The notes under the pieces were generated by a model that made no database searches, was not told the origin of the DNA, and was given only the letters and a program-made list of their open reading frames with translations. From CAYTAU01 sp964442075 (GTDB lineage Bacteria; Bacteroidota; Bacteroidia; Bacteroidales; CAYTAU01), in the NCBI GenBank assembly GCA_964442075.1, contig CAYTWH010000018.1:1-64000 (forward strand): DNA of 64,000 nucleotides, written 5' to 3'. The translations under genes were made by a program, and so were the position numbers. Below, piece after piece: positions 8,138 to 16,802 of this stretch (the first letter of the stretch is position 1; every line of letters begins with the position of its first letter).

Positions 8138-9293
8138 CTATGTCTCCTTCTTTTAAAATTGTTTTTCCTATTGGTATTGAAATAATTCCATCAGCATTTT
8201 GCAATGAATAAATATGTGCAGAGCCATGATATTCTACAGGAATAATTTTTCCGTTATCAGCAATATTTACAGGTATCCACGATTCTCTTTCAGAACGTTT
8301 CCTAATATATTCTTGTCCCATTGGCAACTTTATTGCAACAGGCTTATGATCAATTCCCATTAATTTATATAATAATGGTTTTGTTAAAAGTTCAAATTGT
8401 ATAAATGATGAAACAGGATTTCCTGGCAAACCAAATATCAGCGCTTTTTTATGTATACCAAAAGTTGTAGGTTTTCCCGGTTGAACCGCTACTTGCTGAA
8501 ATTTAATATCAACTCCTGCCCTTTTCAATACTTTTGGAACAAAATCAAAATCACCCATTGAAACTCCACCCGTAAGAATAACTACATCGTTTTCGTTTAT
8601 AGCTTTTATAATTGCATTATGAGTTGCTTCTTCCGAATCTTCAATTATTCCCATGTAATTTGGCACAGCACCCATTTTCGAAACCTGAGCAATAAGTTGA
8701 TAAGCATTACTATTTCTAATTTGTGATATTCCAGGTTTAGTATTGGGTTCAACAATTTCATCACCGGTAGATAAAATACCTACTCTTGGTTGTTTTGCAA
8801 CCAATGGCTCAATACAACCAACTGATGATAATACAGCAATATGTTGAGATTGAATAATTATTTCTTTATTTAAGACAATGTCATTAACTTTTACATCTTC
8901 TGCCTGATAGCATATATTTGATTTTGTATTTTCTTGTGTAAATTTTATTACATTTTCAGAAACTTCTTGCGTATATTCTACCATTAAAACACAATCTGCT
9001 CCCTCAGGCAACATTGCTCCTGTCATTATTCTTGAACATTGACCTTTTCCAACTTTATTTTTTGGGGCAGTGCCTGCCGGAATAGTTTCAATTACTTTCA
9101 ATTCATTTTTAATATCTTCCTTTTTGCAGGCAAAACCATCCATAGCAGATTTATCAAATGGTGGCATATTCATGTCAGATATCACATCTTCTGCCAACAC
9201 TCTGCCCAAAGAATCATTAATTGAAACCTTTTCAACACCCATTGTGTATGCCGAATCAATAACAATTCTATAAGCTTCTTCAAATAATATCAT
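8118..9293 (-). CDS. moeA: molybdopterin molybdenumtransferase MoeA
   Basis: A 391-residue protein of normal MoeA length. Motifs are PPFDKSAMDGFA (44-55), IMTGAMLPEGADCV, ILSTGDEIVEP, LTGGVSMGDFDFVPKVL, GLPGNPVSSFIQFE, and a C-terminal domain IV ending GDIVDVRQI. MoeA inserts molybdate (or tungstate, with the right paralogue) into adenylylated molybdopterin. With moaA it forms a two-gene operon; moaC, moaD, moaE and mogA are not in the window. In an anaerobe such genes often serve formate dehydrogenase, nitrate reductase or a tungsten aldehyde oxidoreductase; which applies here is not visible. Confidence 0.93.
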   Translation of the reverse strand: MILFEEAYRIVIDSAYTMGVEKVSINDSLGRVLAEDVISDMNMPPFDKSAMDGFACKKEDIKNELKVIETIPAGTAPKNKVGKGQCSRIMTGAMLPEGADCVLMVEYTQEVSENVIKFTQENTKSNICYQAEDVKVNDIVLNKEIIIQSQHIAVLSSVGCIEPLVAKQPRVGILSTGDEIVEPNTKPGISQIRNSNAYQLIAQVSKMGAVPNYMGIIEDSEEATHNAIIKAINENDVVILTGGVSMGDFDFVPKVLKRAGVDIKFQQVAVQPGKPTTFGIHKKALIFGLPGNPVSSFIQFELLTKPLLYKLMGIDHKPVAIKLPMGQEYIRKRSERESWIPVNIADNGKIIPVEYHGSAHIYSLQNADGIISIPIGKTILKEGDIVDVRQI

Positions 9294-9319
9294 TTTAATT
9301 TTTATTTAATTTAGGAATG

Positions 9320-9327
9320 CAAAATTA
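9320..9327 (-). promoter_or_regulatory. putative -7 box for moeA-moaA
   Basis: CAAAATTA on the + strand reads TAATTTTG on the minus strand, a TAnnTTTG match 27 nt upstream of the moeA start codon. Confidence 0.4.
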
Positions 9328-9446
9328 TAAATTTTAAAAAGCAATTCTGTTTTAAATTTATAATTATTTTATTCTGTCACATCAAAATACTTCAATATGA
9401 TTATAGAATATTAATAAGTGTTTTGTATTTGTATAAGCACTGCCAA

Positions 9447-11219
9447 TTACAACTGTATCAGCAATACCTTTATTTCATCTCTTCTTTTCACTTCTACAAT
9501 TACTGTTTCGCCCGCTTTCAGTTTTGAAAGTCTGAACATATAATCGTAAATATTTGTAACAGGGTTTCCATTAATTGCAATAATAATATCATTTGATTTC
9601 ATACCGCCAAGTTCGGCAGGTTTACCTTTTTTTGTCCCTATAACTTTTAATCCATTTACATCGCCTGCAGCAACATCGGGAATAATACCAAGTGTTACTT
9701 TTAAACGCCTTCCGTGTCTTGATGCCGTTTTTGAACCCGATTTTTTAAAAATTAGTTTATTGTCAGAATTAACTACATCATTAACAATATTAAAGATATA
9801 ATCAACAGCCTGTTTCTCTCCTTCAAAATTTATTTTATCAACAACATCTTTTGGTGTATGATAATCAGAATGTACACCTGTATTGAAATATATTACAGGA
9901 ATATTATTTGCATAAAAATTTGCATGGTCTGATGGTCCATAGCCGTCGGGCGATTTTTTAATTTCAAATGGCAGGTTTTCATTATATATATTAAGTATTG
10001 AATCTATTTCTAAAGCTGTTCCTGTACCGCCAACGAATAGAAATGGTTCTTTCTTACTCAGCCTGCCAAGCATATCAAAATTAAACATAGCAACAATTTT
10101 TGATTTATCAACGGGAGTGTTATCAATAAAATATTTAGAGCCTATCAAACCCATTTCTTCTGCTCCAAAAGCTATAAATATAATGCTTCGTTTATTGTTT
10201 TTTAAACTTGCAAATTTTTCAGCTAATTCTAGCACGGCAGCAACCCCCGAAGCATTGTCGTCTGCGCCGTAATGTATCGCATTCGTATCGGGCATTCTAG
10301 AACCTGAATTTGGTCCACCATACCCAAGATGGTCGTAATGCGCGCCTATAACAACATATTCTTCTTTTAGTATTTTATCATTTCCTTCAAGTATTGCCAC
10401 AACATTATTAGAAATCACTATTTGTTGAACAATATCTGTAGTAGCTGTTATTTCAACAGGCAAATCAAAGGAATTAGGTTTACGACTTTTATTTAATTCA
10501 GATTCCAAACTCTCAATAGTTTTATCTCCGAGCATTTTATTTGCCGTTTCTCTTGTAATATTGATAACGGGTATTCCTGCTCCTTTAACAGTTTTATCAT
10601 ACGATAACTGAACAAGTTTATCTTTTTCTTCAAATTGTTTGCCCGACACAAAAATAATTCCTTTTGCACCCTTATCTTTAGCAAGTACTATTTTACTTCT
10701 CTCACTACTAAATGGTAAAAACACAGAGTTGAAATTATCTAGTTCGGGATCTGCTCTTAACATCATTATCCATTTTCCGCTAACATCTATATTTTTATAA
10801 TCGTCCCAGATTACAGAATCAGTTTTAACATCAAAGCCGTAACCAACAAAACATACACTTGTTTTTAATGTTGCATTTCCTGAAAATGAAAAAGGTATAA
10901 ACCCCTTTCCTAATTCAATATCTTCATCATTAATACTTAATTTATTATTTTCACCAAGTTTAACATCGGTTACCAAATTGAAAAACTGTGAACCATTATT
11001 AAATAATAATTTAAGTTTATTATTCTTAAAATCGTTTACAATATAATTTGCAGCACTTTTATCTCCTTTAGTCCCCGGCTTTCTCCCCTCTAAAGAGTCG
11101 GAAGCCAAAATTGTTATATGTTGTTTTATTTCTTTAGCATTTATTTCAATTTGAGCTAATAACTTTAAGTTTACAAAAGTTAATGCAGCAATTAATGTAA
11201 TTACAATCTTTAATTTCAT
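9447..11219 (-). CDS. M28 family zinc peptidase with PA and PDZ domains
   Basis: A 590-residue exported metallopeptidase. The signal peptide is about residues 1-23. Residues about 85-250 contain a PA-domain-like insert (VCFVGYGFD, IIFVSG). The M28 catalytic domain carries the expected zinc ligands and catalytic acid: His294 (GAHYDH), Asp320 (HYGADDNASG), Glu354/355 (FGAEEMG), Asp382 (FNFDMLGR) and His454 (SDYHTPKD). A C-terminal PDZ domain (about 510-590, GMKSNDIIIAINGNPV) probably docks substrates. It should remove N-terminal residues from peptides in the periplasm or outside. All key residues are intact. The gene appears to be transcribed alone. Confidence 0.92.
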   Translation of the reverse strand: MKLKIVITLIAALTFVNLKLLAQIEINAKEIKQHITILASDSLEGRKPGTKGDKSAANYIVNDFKNNKLKLLFNNGSQFFNLVTDVKLGENNKLSINDEDIELGKGFIPFSFSGNATLKTSVCFVGYGFDVKTDSVIWDDYKNIDVSGKWIMMLRADPELDNFNSVFLPFSSERSKIVLAKDKGAKGIIFVSGKQFEEKDKLVQLSYDKTVKGAGIPVINITRETANKMLGDKTIESLESELNKSRKPNSFDLPVEITATTDIVQQIVISNNVVAILEGNDKILKEEYVVIGAHYDHLGYGGPNSGSRMPDTNAIHYGADDNASGVAAVLELAEKFASLKNNKRSIIFIAFGAEEMGLIGSKYFIDNTPVDKSKIVAMFNFDMLGRLSKKEPFLFVGGTGTALEIDSILNIYNENLPFEIKKSPDGYGPSDHANFYANNIPVIYFNTGVHSDYHTPKDVVDKINFEGEKQAVDYIFNIVNDVVNSDNKLIFKKSGSKTASRHGRRLKVTLGIIPDVAAGDVNGLKVIGTKKGKPAELGGMKSNDIIIAINGNPVTNIYDYMFRLSKLKAGETVIVEVKRRDEIKVLLIQL

Positions 11220-11340
11220 TTTAAATAATATAGATTAGTTATAAATATATTTAATGATATTTTTTTGTAAAACTAAAGTATTTTTGCTTTATTTGTAGCC
11301 AACTTATTTTTTAATTTAAAAAAACTTAATATTTATTATC

Positions 11341-11565
11341 ATGAAAAAATTATTTGTAATTATTTTAGCATCCGGACTTATTCTTGCATTATCTTCATGT
11401 AAAAAAGATTTTACTTGTGAATGCACATATACTGTTGCAGGAACAACAACAACAATACCTTATGAATATGAAGACATAAAGAAAAGCGATGCCGAAGATG
11501 TATGCAATACACAAGAAACATTATACAAATTAACAGATGCTAATGCAAGTTGTGAAATAAAATAA
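11341..11565 (+). CDS. small Cys-rich lipoprotein
   Basis: A 74-residue precursor with a clear lipoprotein signal (LILALSSC, lipidated Cys20). The mature part is only about 54 residues with five cysteines including the lipidated one (FTCECTYT, EDVCNTQ, ASCEIK), so one or two disulfides are possible. I recognise no family beyond small Bacteroidota lipoproteins that begin CKKDFTCEC. A strong terminator follows 25 nt after the stop. The next gene encodes a membrane protein with a thioredoxin-like domain, which may be relevant to disulfide chemistry, though the terminator separates them. Confidence 0.65.
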   Translation: MKKLFVIILASGLILALSSCKKDFTCECTYTVAGTTTTIPYEYEDIKKSDAEDVCNTQETLYKLTDANASCEIK

Positions 11566-11590
11566 TGTTTTAAACAACACCAAATAATAA

Positions 11591-11618
11591 AAAAAGGCAT
11601 TAAATAATGCCTTTTTTT
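11591..11618 (+). terminator. rho-independent terminator
   Basis: A perfect inverted repeat (AAAAAGGCATTA, 2-nt loop, TAATGCCTTTTT) with a poly-T tail, immediately downstream of the small lipoprotein gene. The poly-A side means it could also act on the opposite strand. Confidence 0.85.
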
Positions 11619-11637
11619 ATTTCAAAAATTTCAAAAA

Positions 11638-12558
11638 ATGGGTTTTAAAATAATTTCTCACATTTTAAGAACACTATTAGGATTAGTATATATTTATTCT
11701 GCTTACACAAAGTTTTATTCAATTGATGAATTTGAGCTTTTTATTTTTGGAAATGGAATTCCAAACTGGGATATTGCAACAAGTTTTGCTCGTGTTTTAA
11801 TATCTGCAGAACTTTTTCTGGGAGTATTATTATTAATTAACATTTATACAAAAAAAATATTACAAATTAACTTACTTGTATTAATTCTATTTACAATACT
11901 ACTTGCTTACCTTTCAATTTTTGCAAGCGATATATCTAATTGCAATTGTTTTGGAGAACACTTAGAATTCACACCTTTAGAATCTCTATTGAAAAATATT
12001 GCATTAATAGCAATAACAATATTTCTTTTATTTTATAAATTTCCTTTTTCTTTTAAATTTAAAAAAATACTAATGATATTAATATTGATATCAGCGTTTT
12101 CTGCACCTACCATATTATCCCCACCCGATTATATATATCCCGAAAGCTACAAAAAACTTGATAGACCTCTTGATTATTCTTTACTAAAAGATTTTAATAA
12201 AAACTCCGAAGGAAAAAGTGTTGAGAAAGAAAAAACACTTATTTGTTTTTTCGGTACACATTGTAAATTTTGCAAACTTGCAGCAAAAAAAATTACTATT
12301 ATTGAAAAAAACATAAATTTGGATTTTCCAATTTTTTATGTTTTTTGGGGAAAAGAAGCTGATTTAAATCAATTTTGGGAAGAAACTGAATCAAAAAAAT
12401 ATCCATACTTATTTCTCACTACATCTGATTTTTTCAAACTTAGTGGAGGTTCTTTACCTTCTATAAATTTTATTGATAATGGTATAATAAAAGGACAAAC
12501 AGGTTTTAGAAACCTAAATCAAGGTGAAATTGAAGATTTTTTTAAACCTATAAACTAA
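11638..12558 (+). CDS. MauE/DoxX-like membrane protein fused to thioredoxin-like domain
   Basis: A 306-residue protein. Residues 1-155 form four membrane segments of the MauE/DoxX type, with the paired cysteines CNCFG (Cys102, Cys104) typical of MauE-like electron carriers. After a linker, residues about 195-305 form a thioredoxin-like domain with the motif C209-K-F-C212. The arrangement suggests passing reducing equivalents across the inner membrane to a periplasmic redox domain. The vitamin K epoxide reductase/DsbD role is known for related families; the partner here is not known. The ATG at 11638 follows the terminator closely, so its promoter must lie within or upstream of that hairpin. 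Confidence 0.7.
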   Translation: MGFKIISHILRTLLGLVYIYSAYTKFYSIDEFELFIFGNGIPNWDIATSFARVLISAELFLGVLLLINIYTKKILQINLLVLILFTILLAYLSIFASDISNCNCFGEHLEFTPLESLLKNIALIAITIFLLFYKFPFSFKFKKILMILILISAFSAPTILSPPDYIYPESYKKLDRPLDYSLLKDFNKNSEGKSVEKEKTLICFFGTHCKFCKLAAKKITIIEKNINLDFPIFYVFWGKEADLNQFWEETESKKYPYLFLTTSDFFKLSGGSLPSINFIDNGIIKGQTGFRNLNQGEIEDFFKPIN

Positions 12559-12584
12559 ACTACTATATATTGAAACATGTTAAA

Positions 12585-12617
12585 TTTGTATAGTTTAAAA
12601 AATAAAACTTATATTTG
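12585..12617 (+). promoter_or_regulatory. Bacteroidota-type promoter
   Basis: TTTG (12585-12588), 21 nt, then TATATTTG (12610-12617). This matches the TTTG / TAnnTTTG consensus with near-ideal spacing, 31 nt ahead of the lipoprotein start codon at 12649. Confidence 0.6.
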
Positions 12618-12648
12618 CATTAAATACAAATAATTTAAAATTAAGAAT

Positions 12649-13110
12649 ATGAAAAAAATATTATCAATAGTTATTGTTTTAACTGCAGTGATATTTATCA
12701 ATAGTTGTGGTAAATATGAAGAAGGTCCATCAATAAGTTTAAAATCAAAAACTGCAAGAGTTACTGGTGAATGGAAAACACAAACAATATTATTTGACGG
12801 AGAAGAACAAGATCTAACAGAATTTATGGAACAATATTTTACTTATGTTTATGAAAAAGATGGCACAGGAAAAAGAATAGGTGAAGAATTTGAATGGACT
12901 ATAGGCAATACAGTATACAACTATCCTGCAGCTGAATTTGCGCTTGCATGGGAATTTAATGCAAACAAAGAAAAAATTATAAGAAAAATTACAGAGACTT
13001 CTACAATTATAATAGAAGAAAAACATACAATTATTAAGTTAAAAGAAAAAGAATTGTGGTACACCATTGATGATACTATTGAAGTTCACATGGCAAAAGT
13101 AACGATTTGA
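12649..13110 (+). CDS. lipocalin-like lipoprotein
   Basis: A 153-residue lipoprotein (lipobox INSC, Cys20) with GKYEEGPSISL after the lipidation site. The segment SKTARVTGEWKTQTILFDGEEQD, given here only as a marker of the family, resembles the start of the lipocalin-like small lipoproteins common in Bacteroidota. These begin with a Gly-x-Trp motif and continue as alternating strands (YVYEKDGTG, LAWEFNANKEKI). It is probably anchored in the outer membrane; the ligand is unknown. It has its own good promoter and is convergent with the next gene, 9 nt away. Confidence 0.55.
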   Translation: MKKILSIVIVLTAVIFINSCGKYEEGPSISLKSKTARVTGEWKTQTILFDGEEQDLTEFMEQYFTYVYEKDGTGKRIGEEFEWTIGNTVYNYPAAEFALAWEFNANKEKIIRKITETSTIIIEEKHTIIKLKEKELWYTIDDTIEVHMAKVTI

Positions 13111-13119
13111 GAATAATAA

Positions 13120-14661
13120 TTACCAATCAATAAGTTTATCGCAAGCACATCTGAAACCAACATGGTTGCTTGGTTTTGTATAATTCCAGTCTTGGTCAAT
13201 ACGACAATGATATCCGGGAAGTTGATAACTGCCTCCTTTAGCAATTCCTTTTTCTGCTATCATTTCTGCAACATTACCTGATATATTATAAATCCCATAT
13301 CCATTAGGAGGATATGAGTTTACCGGAGAAGTTAATCCGTGTATATCATTTATTGTAAAAGGTTTTGCGCCTCTGGGTTTTATGACGTAATACTTTAATG
13401 AATCGCTATATGCAATCCATTCATCACCAATTCCATTATAATTTGCTAAATTCTCACCTTTATAATTTGTTAAGAAATAGCCACCCCAAGGATACGAAGC
13501 ATCTTTCAAACCTCCTCTTGCAGAATAATCCCACTCTTCTTTTGTTGGTAAACGATATTTAACATATTTGGGAATTGTGTCAGTATTAATTTTTCTAGTC
13601 CATTCTATTTTATGTAATTTTTTATATATTACGCCATTTACTCTGTCTGTTCTCCATTTGCAATAATCTACAGCCTGTTTATATGAAATACCAACAAGAG
13701 GATAATTATTATATGCCTGATGTTGAAAATATAATTCAACAAAAGGCTCGTTATAAGCTAATGGGGTTCTCCATACCAAAGTATCCGGTAAAGCATTTTT
13801 ATATTCTACACTATCCTTGCTCCCATTCTGTTTTAGCCTATAAATATATTCTTTGTAGTCAATATTTTTGACCTCAGCAATGTCCATGTATAAACTATCT
13901 CTTATCCATACGGTGCCCGGAGGTGCGGATTTGTTATTTCTTTTTCGAATTTTTTGCTCCAATTTATTGTGTTTATCGTAAAATTCATGAAGATAATAGT
14001 TCATCATACTCACTACCTTTTCCGTTTTTCTTTTGAATGGTGATACATCAAAAGCCTTCGCATAATATGGGAATGGTCTTTTAAGTTGAACAAATTCGTC
14101 ACTTTTTATGATAAGTGCACTAAATCCCATATTTTGGTCACCGTAGTATTGAATCCTTCTTTCAAGTCCATTTTCAGTTTGCACATAATCATTTCCATTA
14201 ATATATTTTGTAGTGTCTTGTTCAATTAAACCGAATTCTGCAATAAAGAAATTTAAATTGTCATATTTTATAGTTGAATCATAAATTAAACTGTCATTAA
14301 GAAATTCTACTTTATCTAATTGTTTGTTTTTCACACTTTGAGAATAATCACTAAAAAAAAAGTAGACAGGGCAAAAGTCAAAGTTTTCACGAAAAGCTTT
14401 TATAATCCTTTTGTCTAATTTTTCTTGTTGACTTTCAATTTTGTCGGCCTTTTTGTCATTTCCGTATTTTCTTAAGGCTTCAATGGATTTTGTCCTTGTT
14501 TTAAGTCTCACAAATAGGGCTCCTTGATGAAGGAGATTAATTTGTTGTCCACTTAGTATTTTAAAGTATTTTGAAGACTTAATTTTCTTCTCTTTGGCTT
14601 CTTGTGTAAAACCGATTATAGAGATTAAAAGAATTATAACTCCAAGGATATATTTTTTCAT
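13120..14661 (-). CDS. exported SUMF1 (formylglycine-generating-like) domain protein, GldJ/GldK-like
   Basis: A 513-residue protein with a signal peptide (about 1-19, IIGFTQ). The C-terminal half carries the sulfatase-modifying-factor fold: YPLVGISYKQAVDYCKWR, YRLPTKEEWDYSARGG, YPWGGYF, GYGIYNISGNVAEM, KGGSYQ and a final HVGFRCA. T9SS/gliding proteins GldJ and GldK carry the same fold. This one is not an obvious lipoprotein and has a long, different N-terminal half (about 20-300, charged and helical), so I do not name it GldK. The catalytic Cys pair of true formylglycine enzymes is not evident. It lies 1 nt downstream of the nuclease gene, so the two form an operon. Confidence 0.7.
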   Translation of the reverse strand: MKKYILGVIILLISIIGFTQEAKEKKIKSSKYFKILSGQQINLLHQGALFVRLKTRTKSIEALRKYGNDKKADKIESQQEKLDKRIIKAFRENFDFCPVYFFFSDYSQSVKNKQLDKVEFLNDSLIYDSTIKYDNLNFFIAEFGLIEQDTTKYINGNDYVQTENGLERRIQYYGDQNMGFSALIIKSDEFVQLKRPFPYYAKAFDVSPFKRKTEKVVSMMNYYLHEFYDKHNKLEQKIRKRNNKSAPPGTVWIRDSLYMDIAEVKNIDYKEYIYRLKQNGSKDSVEYKNALPDTLVWRTPLAYNEPFVELYFQHQAYNNYPLVGISYKQAVDYCKWRTDRVNGVIYKKLHKIEWTRKINTDTIPKYVKYRLPTKEEWDYSARGGLKDASYPWGGYFLTNYKGENLANYNGIGDEWIAYSDSLKYYVIKPRGAKPFTINDIHGLTSPVNSYPPNGYGIYNISGNVAEMIAEKGIAKGGSYQLPGYHCRIDQDWNYTKPSNHVGFRCACDKLIDW

Positions 14662-14662
14662 T

Positions 14663-15403
14663 TTATTTATTCCAATAAGTTAAATTATATTGTTTTTCAA
14701 TATCTTTCTCTTGTTTATTTGGCAATTTGTGATAAAAATCTTTTCCTGTCATAAACTCTACGCTATCAACACTAACTGCATAATTAAATATATCTCCCTT
14801 GCTTTTTTTGTGAGGAAAAACAAAACCTATACTCTGCTTTATTGAATCATTGTATATTAGTATTGTTTTGTAAAAATGTGTTGGAATTGACACTTCATTC
14901 TTTCCAATATTTTGCTCGGATCTTTCACATATTGGTCCAGTTGTGATATATACGCAATCATATATCTTTGCCCAATCACGAACTTTTCCTTCTAATTTTT
15001 TCCAAATACCACGATTAAAACCCGGCAATTGAGGCGATATATTGCTGAAATAAAAACTTTCTTTCATCGCTTGTTTATTCCATGTCATATCTGCAGCAGG
15101 CGCTAAATGACCTCTATCATATCCGGAATTCTTGTAATCGGATTTTTTTGCAGTACCTGTTATAACTAAAGAATCCTCTAAAAACTTATTAGTTCGTTTA
15201 TAATTTTTCTCTAATTCAGATTCTAATAGCTGATAAGCAACCCAATCTGATTGCTCATTTTTTTCATTGTACGAAAATGAATATGCAAAATGTTTGACAT
15301 AAAATCCATTACTATCATGCTTTGGCTCTTCAATCATTCCATGTTTTGGAATCGAGCAAGCTGAAAAAATAAACAATATTATTATCTGTAGAATCTTCTT
15401 CAT
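14663..15403 (-). CDS. DNA/RNA non-specific endonuclease, lipoprotein
   Basis: A 246-residue beta-beta-alpha-Me nuclease of the NUC1 type. The catalytic motif is DRGH (Asp96 to His99) in YDRGHLAPAADM, followed by the metal-binding Asn in FSNISPQLPGFNRG. A short signal peptide ends in FSAC (Cys16), so it is a membrane-anchored periplasmic or surface lipoprotein, probably degrading external nucleic acid for nutrient use. It is the first gene of a two-gene operon with the SUMF1-domain protein. Confidence 0.9.
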   Translation of the reverse strand: MKKILQIIILFIFSACSIPKHGMIEEPKHDSNGFYVKHFAYSFSYNEKNEQSDWVAYQLLESELEKNYKRTNKFLEDSLVITGTAKKSDYKNSGYDRGHLAPAADMTWNKQAMKESFYFSNISPQLPGFNRGIWKKLEGKVRDWAKIYDCVYITTGPICERSEQNIGKNEVSIPTHFYKTILIYNDSIKQSIGFVFPHKKSKGDIFNYAVSVDSVEFMTGKDFYHKLPNKQEKDIEKQYNLTYWNK

Positions 15404-15483
15404 TTGTTACATTAATTGTAGAAAAGAATTACATAAAACAGAAATTCTGTTTATCCAGTATTGTAAGATGTAATTCTGTTATT

Positions 15484-16797
15484 TTAAGGGTTATTTTCTT
15501 TAAAATCCTGTAATCTTCTTTCAAGTATTGGAAAACTATCCGGATTAACGAGAGAAACACAAGCACGTAATCCTTCTGTTCTTTCACTTCCTGTTACTGA
15601 TAATGATATTGCACTAATACCATAATAAAATAATTCTTCAATAAGTTCTTCACCGCTATACCCAGGATAAGCAATTGTAAAATAAAACCCATCCCCAATT
15701 GGAACATCAATATCCTTGTCATATACAATGTAAAAGCCATAATCTAAGAACATTTTCTTCATCACTTTTGCTCTTTTTTCATATTCTTTCACTTCTTCTA
15801 GAAAATTATATTCTCCGTTATTAACTGCTTTTAATAATGCTGCAATTCCATACTGAGCAGAATGTGCTGTTCCTGCAGTAGTGCTATAAACAGTTCCATG
15901 CACTAATGAATGCCCAAAATTCGTTGATGGATAATACTTTAATAAACCATCAAAATTTTCATTAAACAATTTATCTGAAATTGCTAATAAACCAACTCTC
16001 TGCCCAGCATAACTGAATGATTTTGATGTTGAGATCATTAAAACATAATAATCAGTATATTTTGCTACACTTGCCTGAAAAGGAGCTTGGCCGGGTTGGG
16101 ATAAATCTTTTCTAAAATCCATTGCAAAATATGCTAGATCTTCAGCCACTACAACTTTATATTTGTTTGCTAATTCTCCAATTATTTTCAATTCTTCATC
16201 ATTAAAGCAAATCCAAGATGGGTTATTTGGGTTTGAATAAATAATAGTGGATATATTTCCTTCTTCAAGATATGATTCTAGCTTTGTTCTTAGCTTTGCA
16301 CCTCTGTAATTGTAAACATCAAAAGACTCTTTTTTAAGCCCTATCATTTTCACAAGTTGAGTATGAACAGGAAAACCAGGGTCAATAAATAATATTGTAT
16401 CTTTAACAGGATTCATTCTACCAGCTACCATAAATGTTGCGTAAGCACCATTTATTGAACCAACAGTGGGGATACAGTTTAGGGGATTGATATCAACATC
16501 CAAAAAGTTTTTCACGAATCTTGAAATCTCATTTTTCAATTCTGGTAAACCATCTAATGGTGGATATAATGCAGGACAATCATTATCCAAAGCTCTTTTT
16601 TCAGCTTCTATAGCAATCTTTGGTGGTTTTAGGCCGGGAATTCCCATTTCCATCCTTATGAATTTTTCACCGCTAGCTTCTTCTATCTTATTAATCAATC
16701 CTCTAATTTCTCTAATTGAAGCTTTTCCTACACATTCCAATCCGCTATTATCAATAACCGACTTTACAATTTCGTAATTAATTGGTGTTTCTTTCAT
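15484..16797 (-). CDS. PLP-dependent aminotransferase, class I/II
   Basis: A 437-residue fold-type I aminotransferase. Visible are the substrate/PLP motif SNPNNP (188-193), Asp220 and Tyr223 (AEDLAYF) for the PLP ring, and the Schiff-base lysine Lys259 in STSKSFSYAGQRVG. It should move the amino group of an amino acid to 2-oxoglutarate, giving a 2-oxoacid. It is the last gene of a five-gene operon, 5 nt after the fused IorA-IorB, so the 2-oxoacid product is probably the substrate of that enzyme. The exact amino acid (aromatic or branched) cannot be read from the sequence. Confidence 0.88.
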   Translation of the reverse strand: MKETPINYEIVKSVIDNSGLECVGKASIREIRGLINKIEEASGEKFIRMEMGIPGLKPPKIAIEAEKRALDNDCPALYPPLDGLPELKNEISRFVKNFLDVDINPLNCIPTVGSINGAYATFMVAGRMNPVKDTILFIDPGFPVHTQLVKMIGLKKESFDVYNYRGAKLRTKLESYLEEGNISTIIYSNPNNPSWICFNDEELKIIGELANKYKVVVAEDLAYFAMDFRKDLSQPGQAPFQASVAKYTDYYVLMISTSKSFSYAGQRVGLLAISDKLFNENFDGLLKYYPSTNFGHSLVHGTVYSTTAGTAHSAQYGIAALLKAVNNGEYNFLEEVKEYEKRAKVMKKMFLDYGFYIVYDKDIDVPIGDGFYFTIAYPGYSGEELIEELFYYGISAISLSVTGSERTEGLRACVSLVNPDSFPILERRLQDFKENNP

Positions 16798-16802
16798 AAT
16801 TT

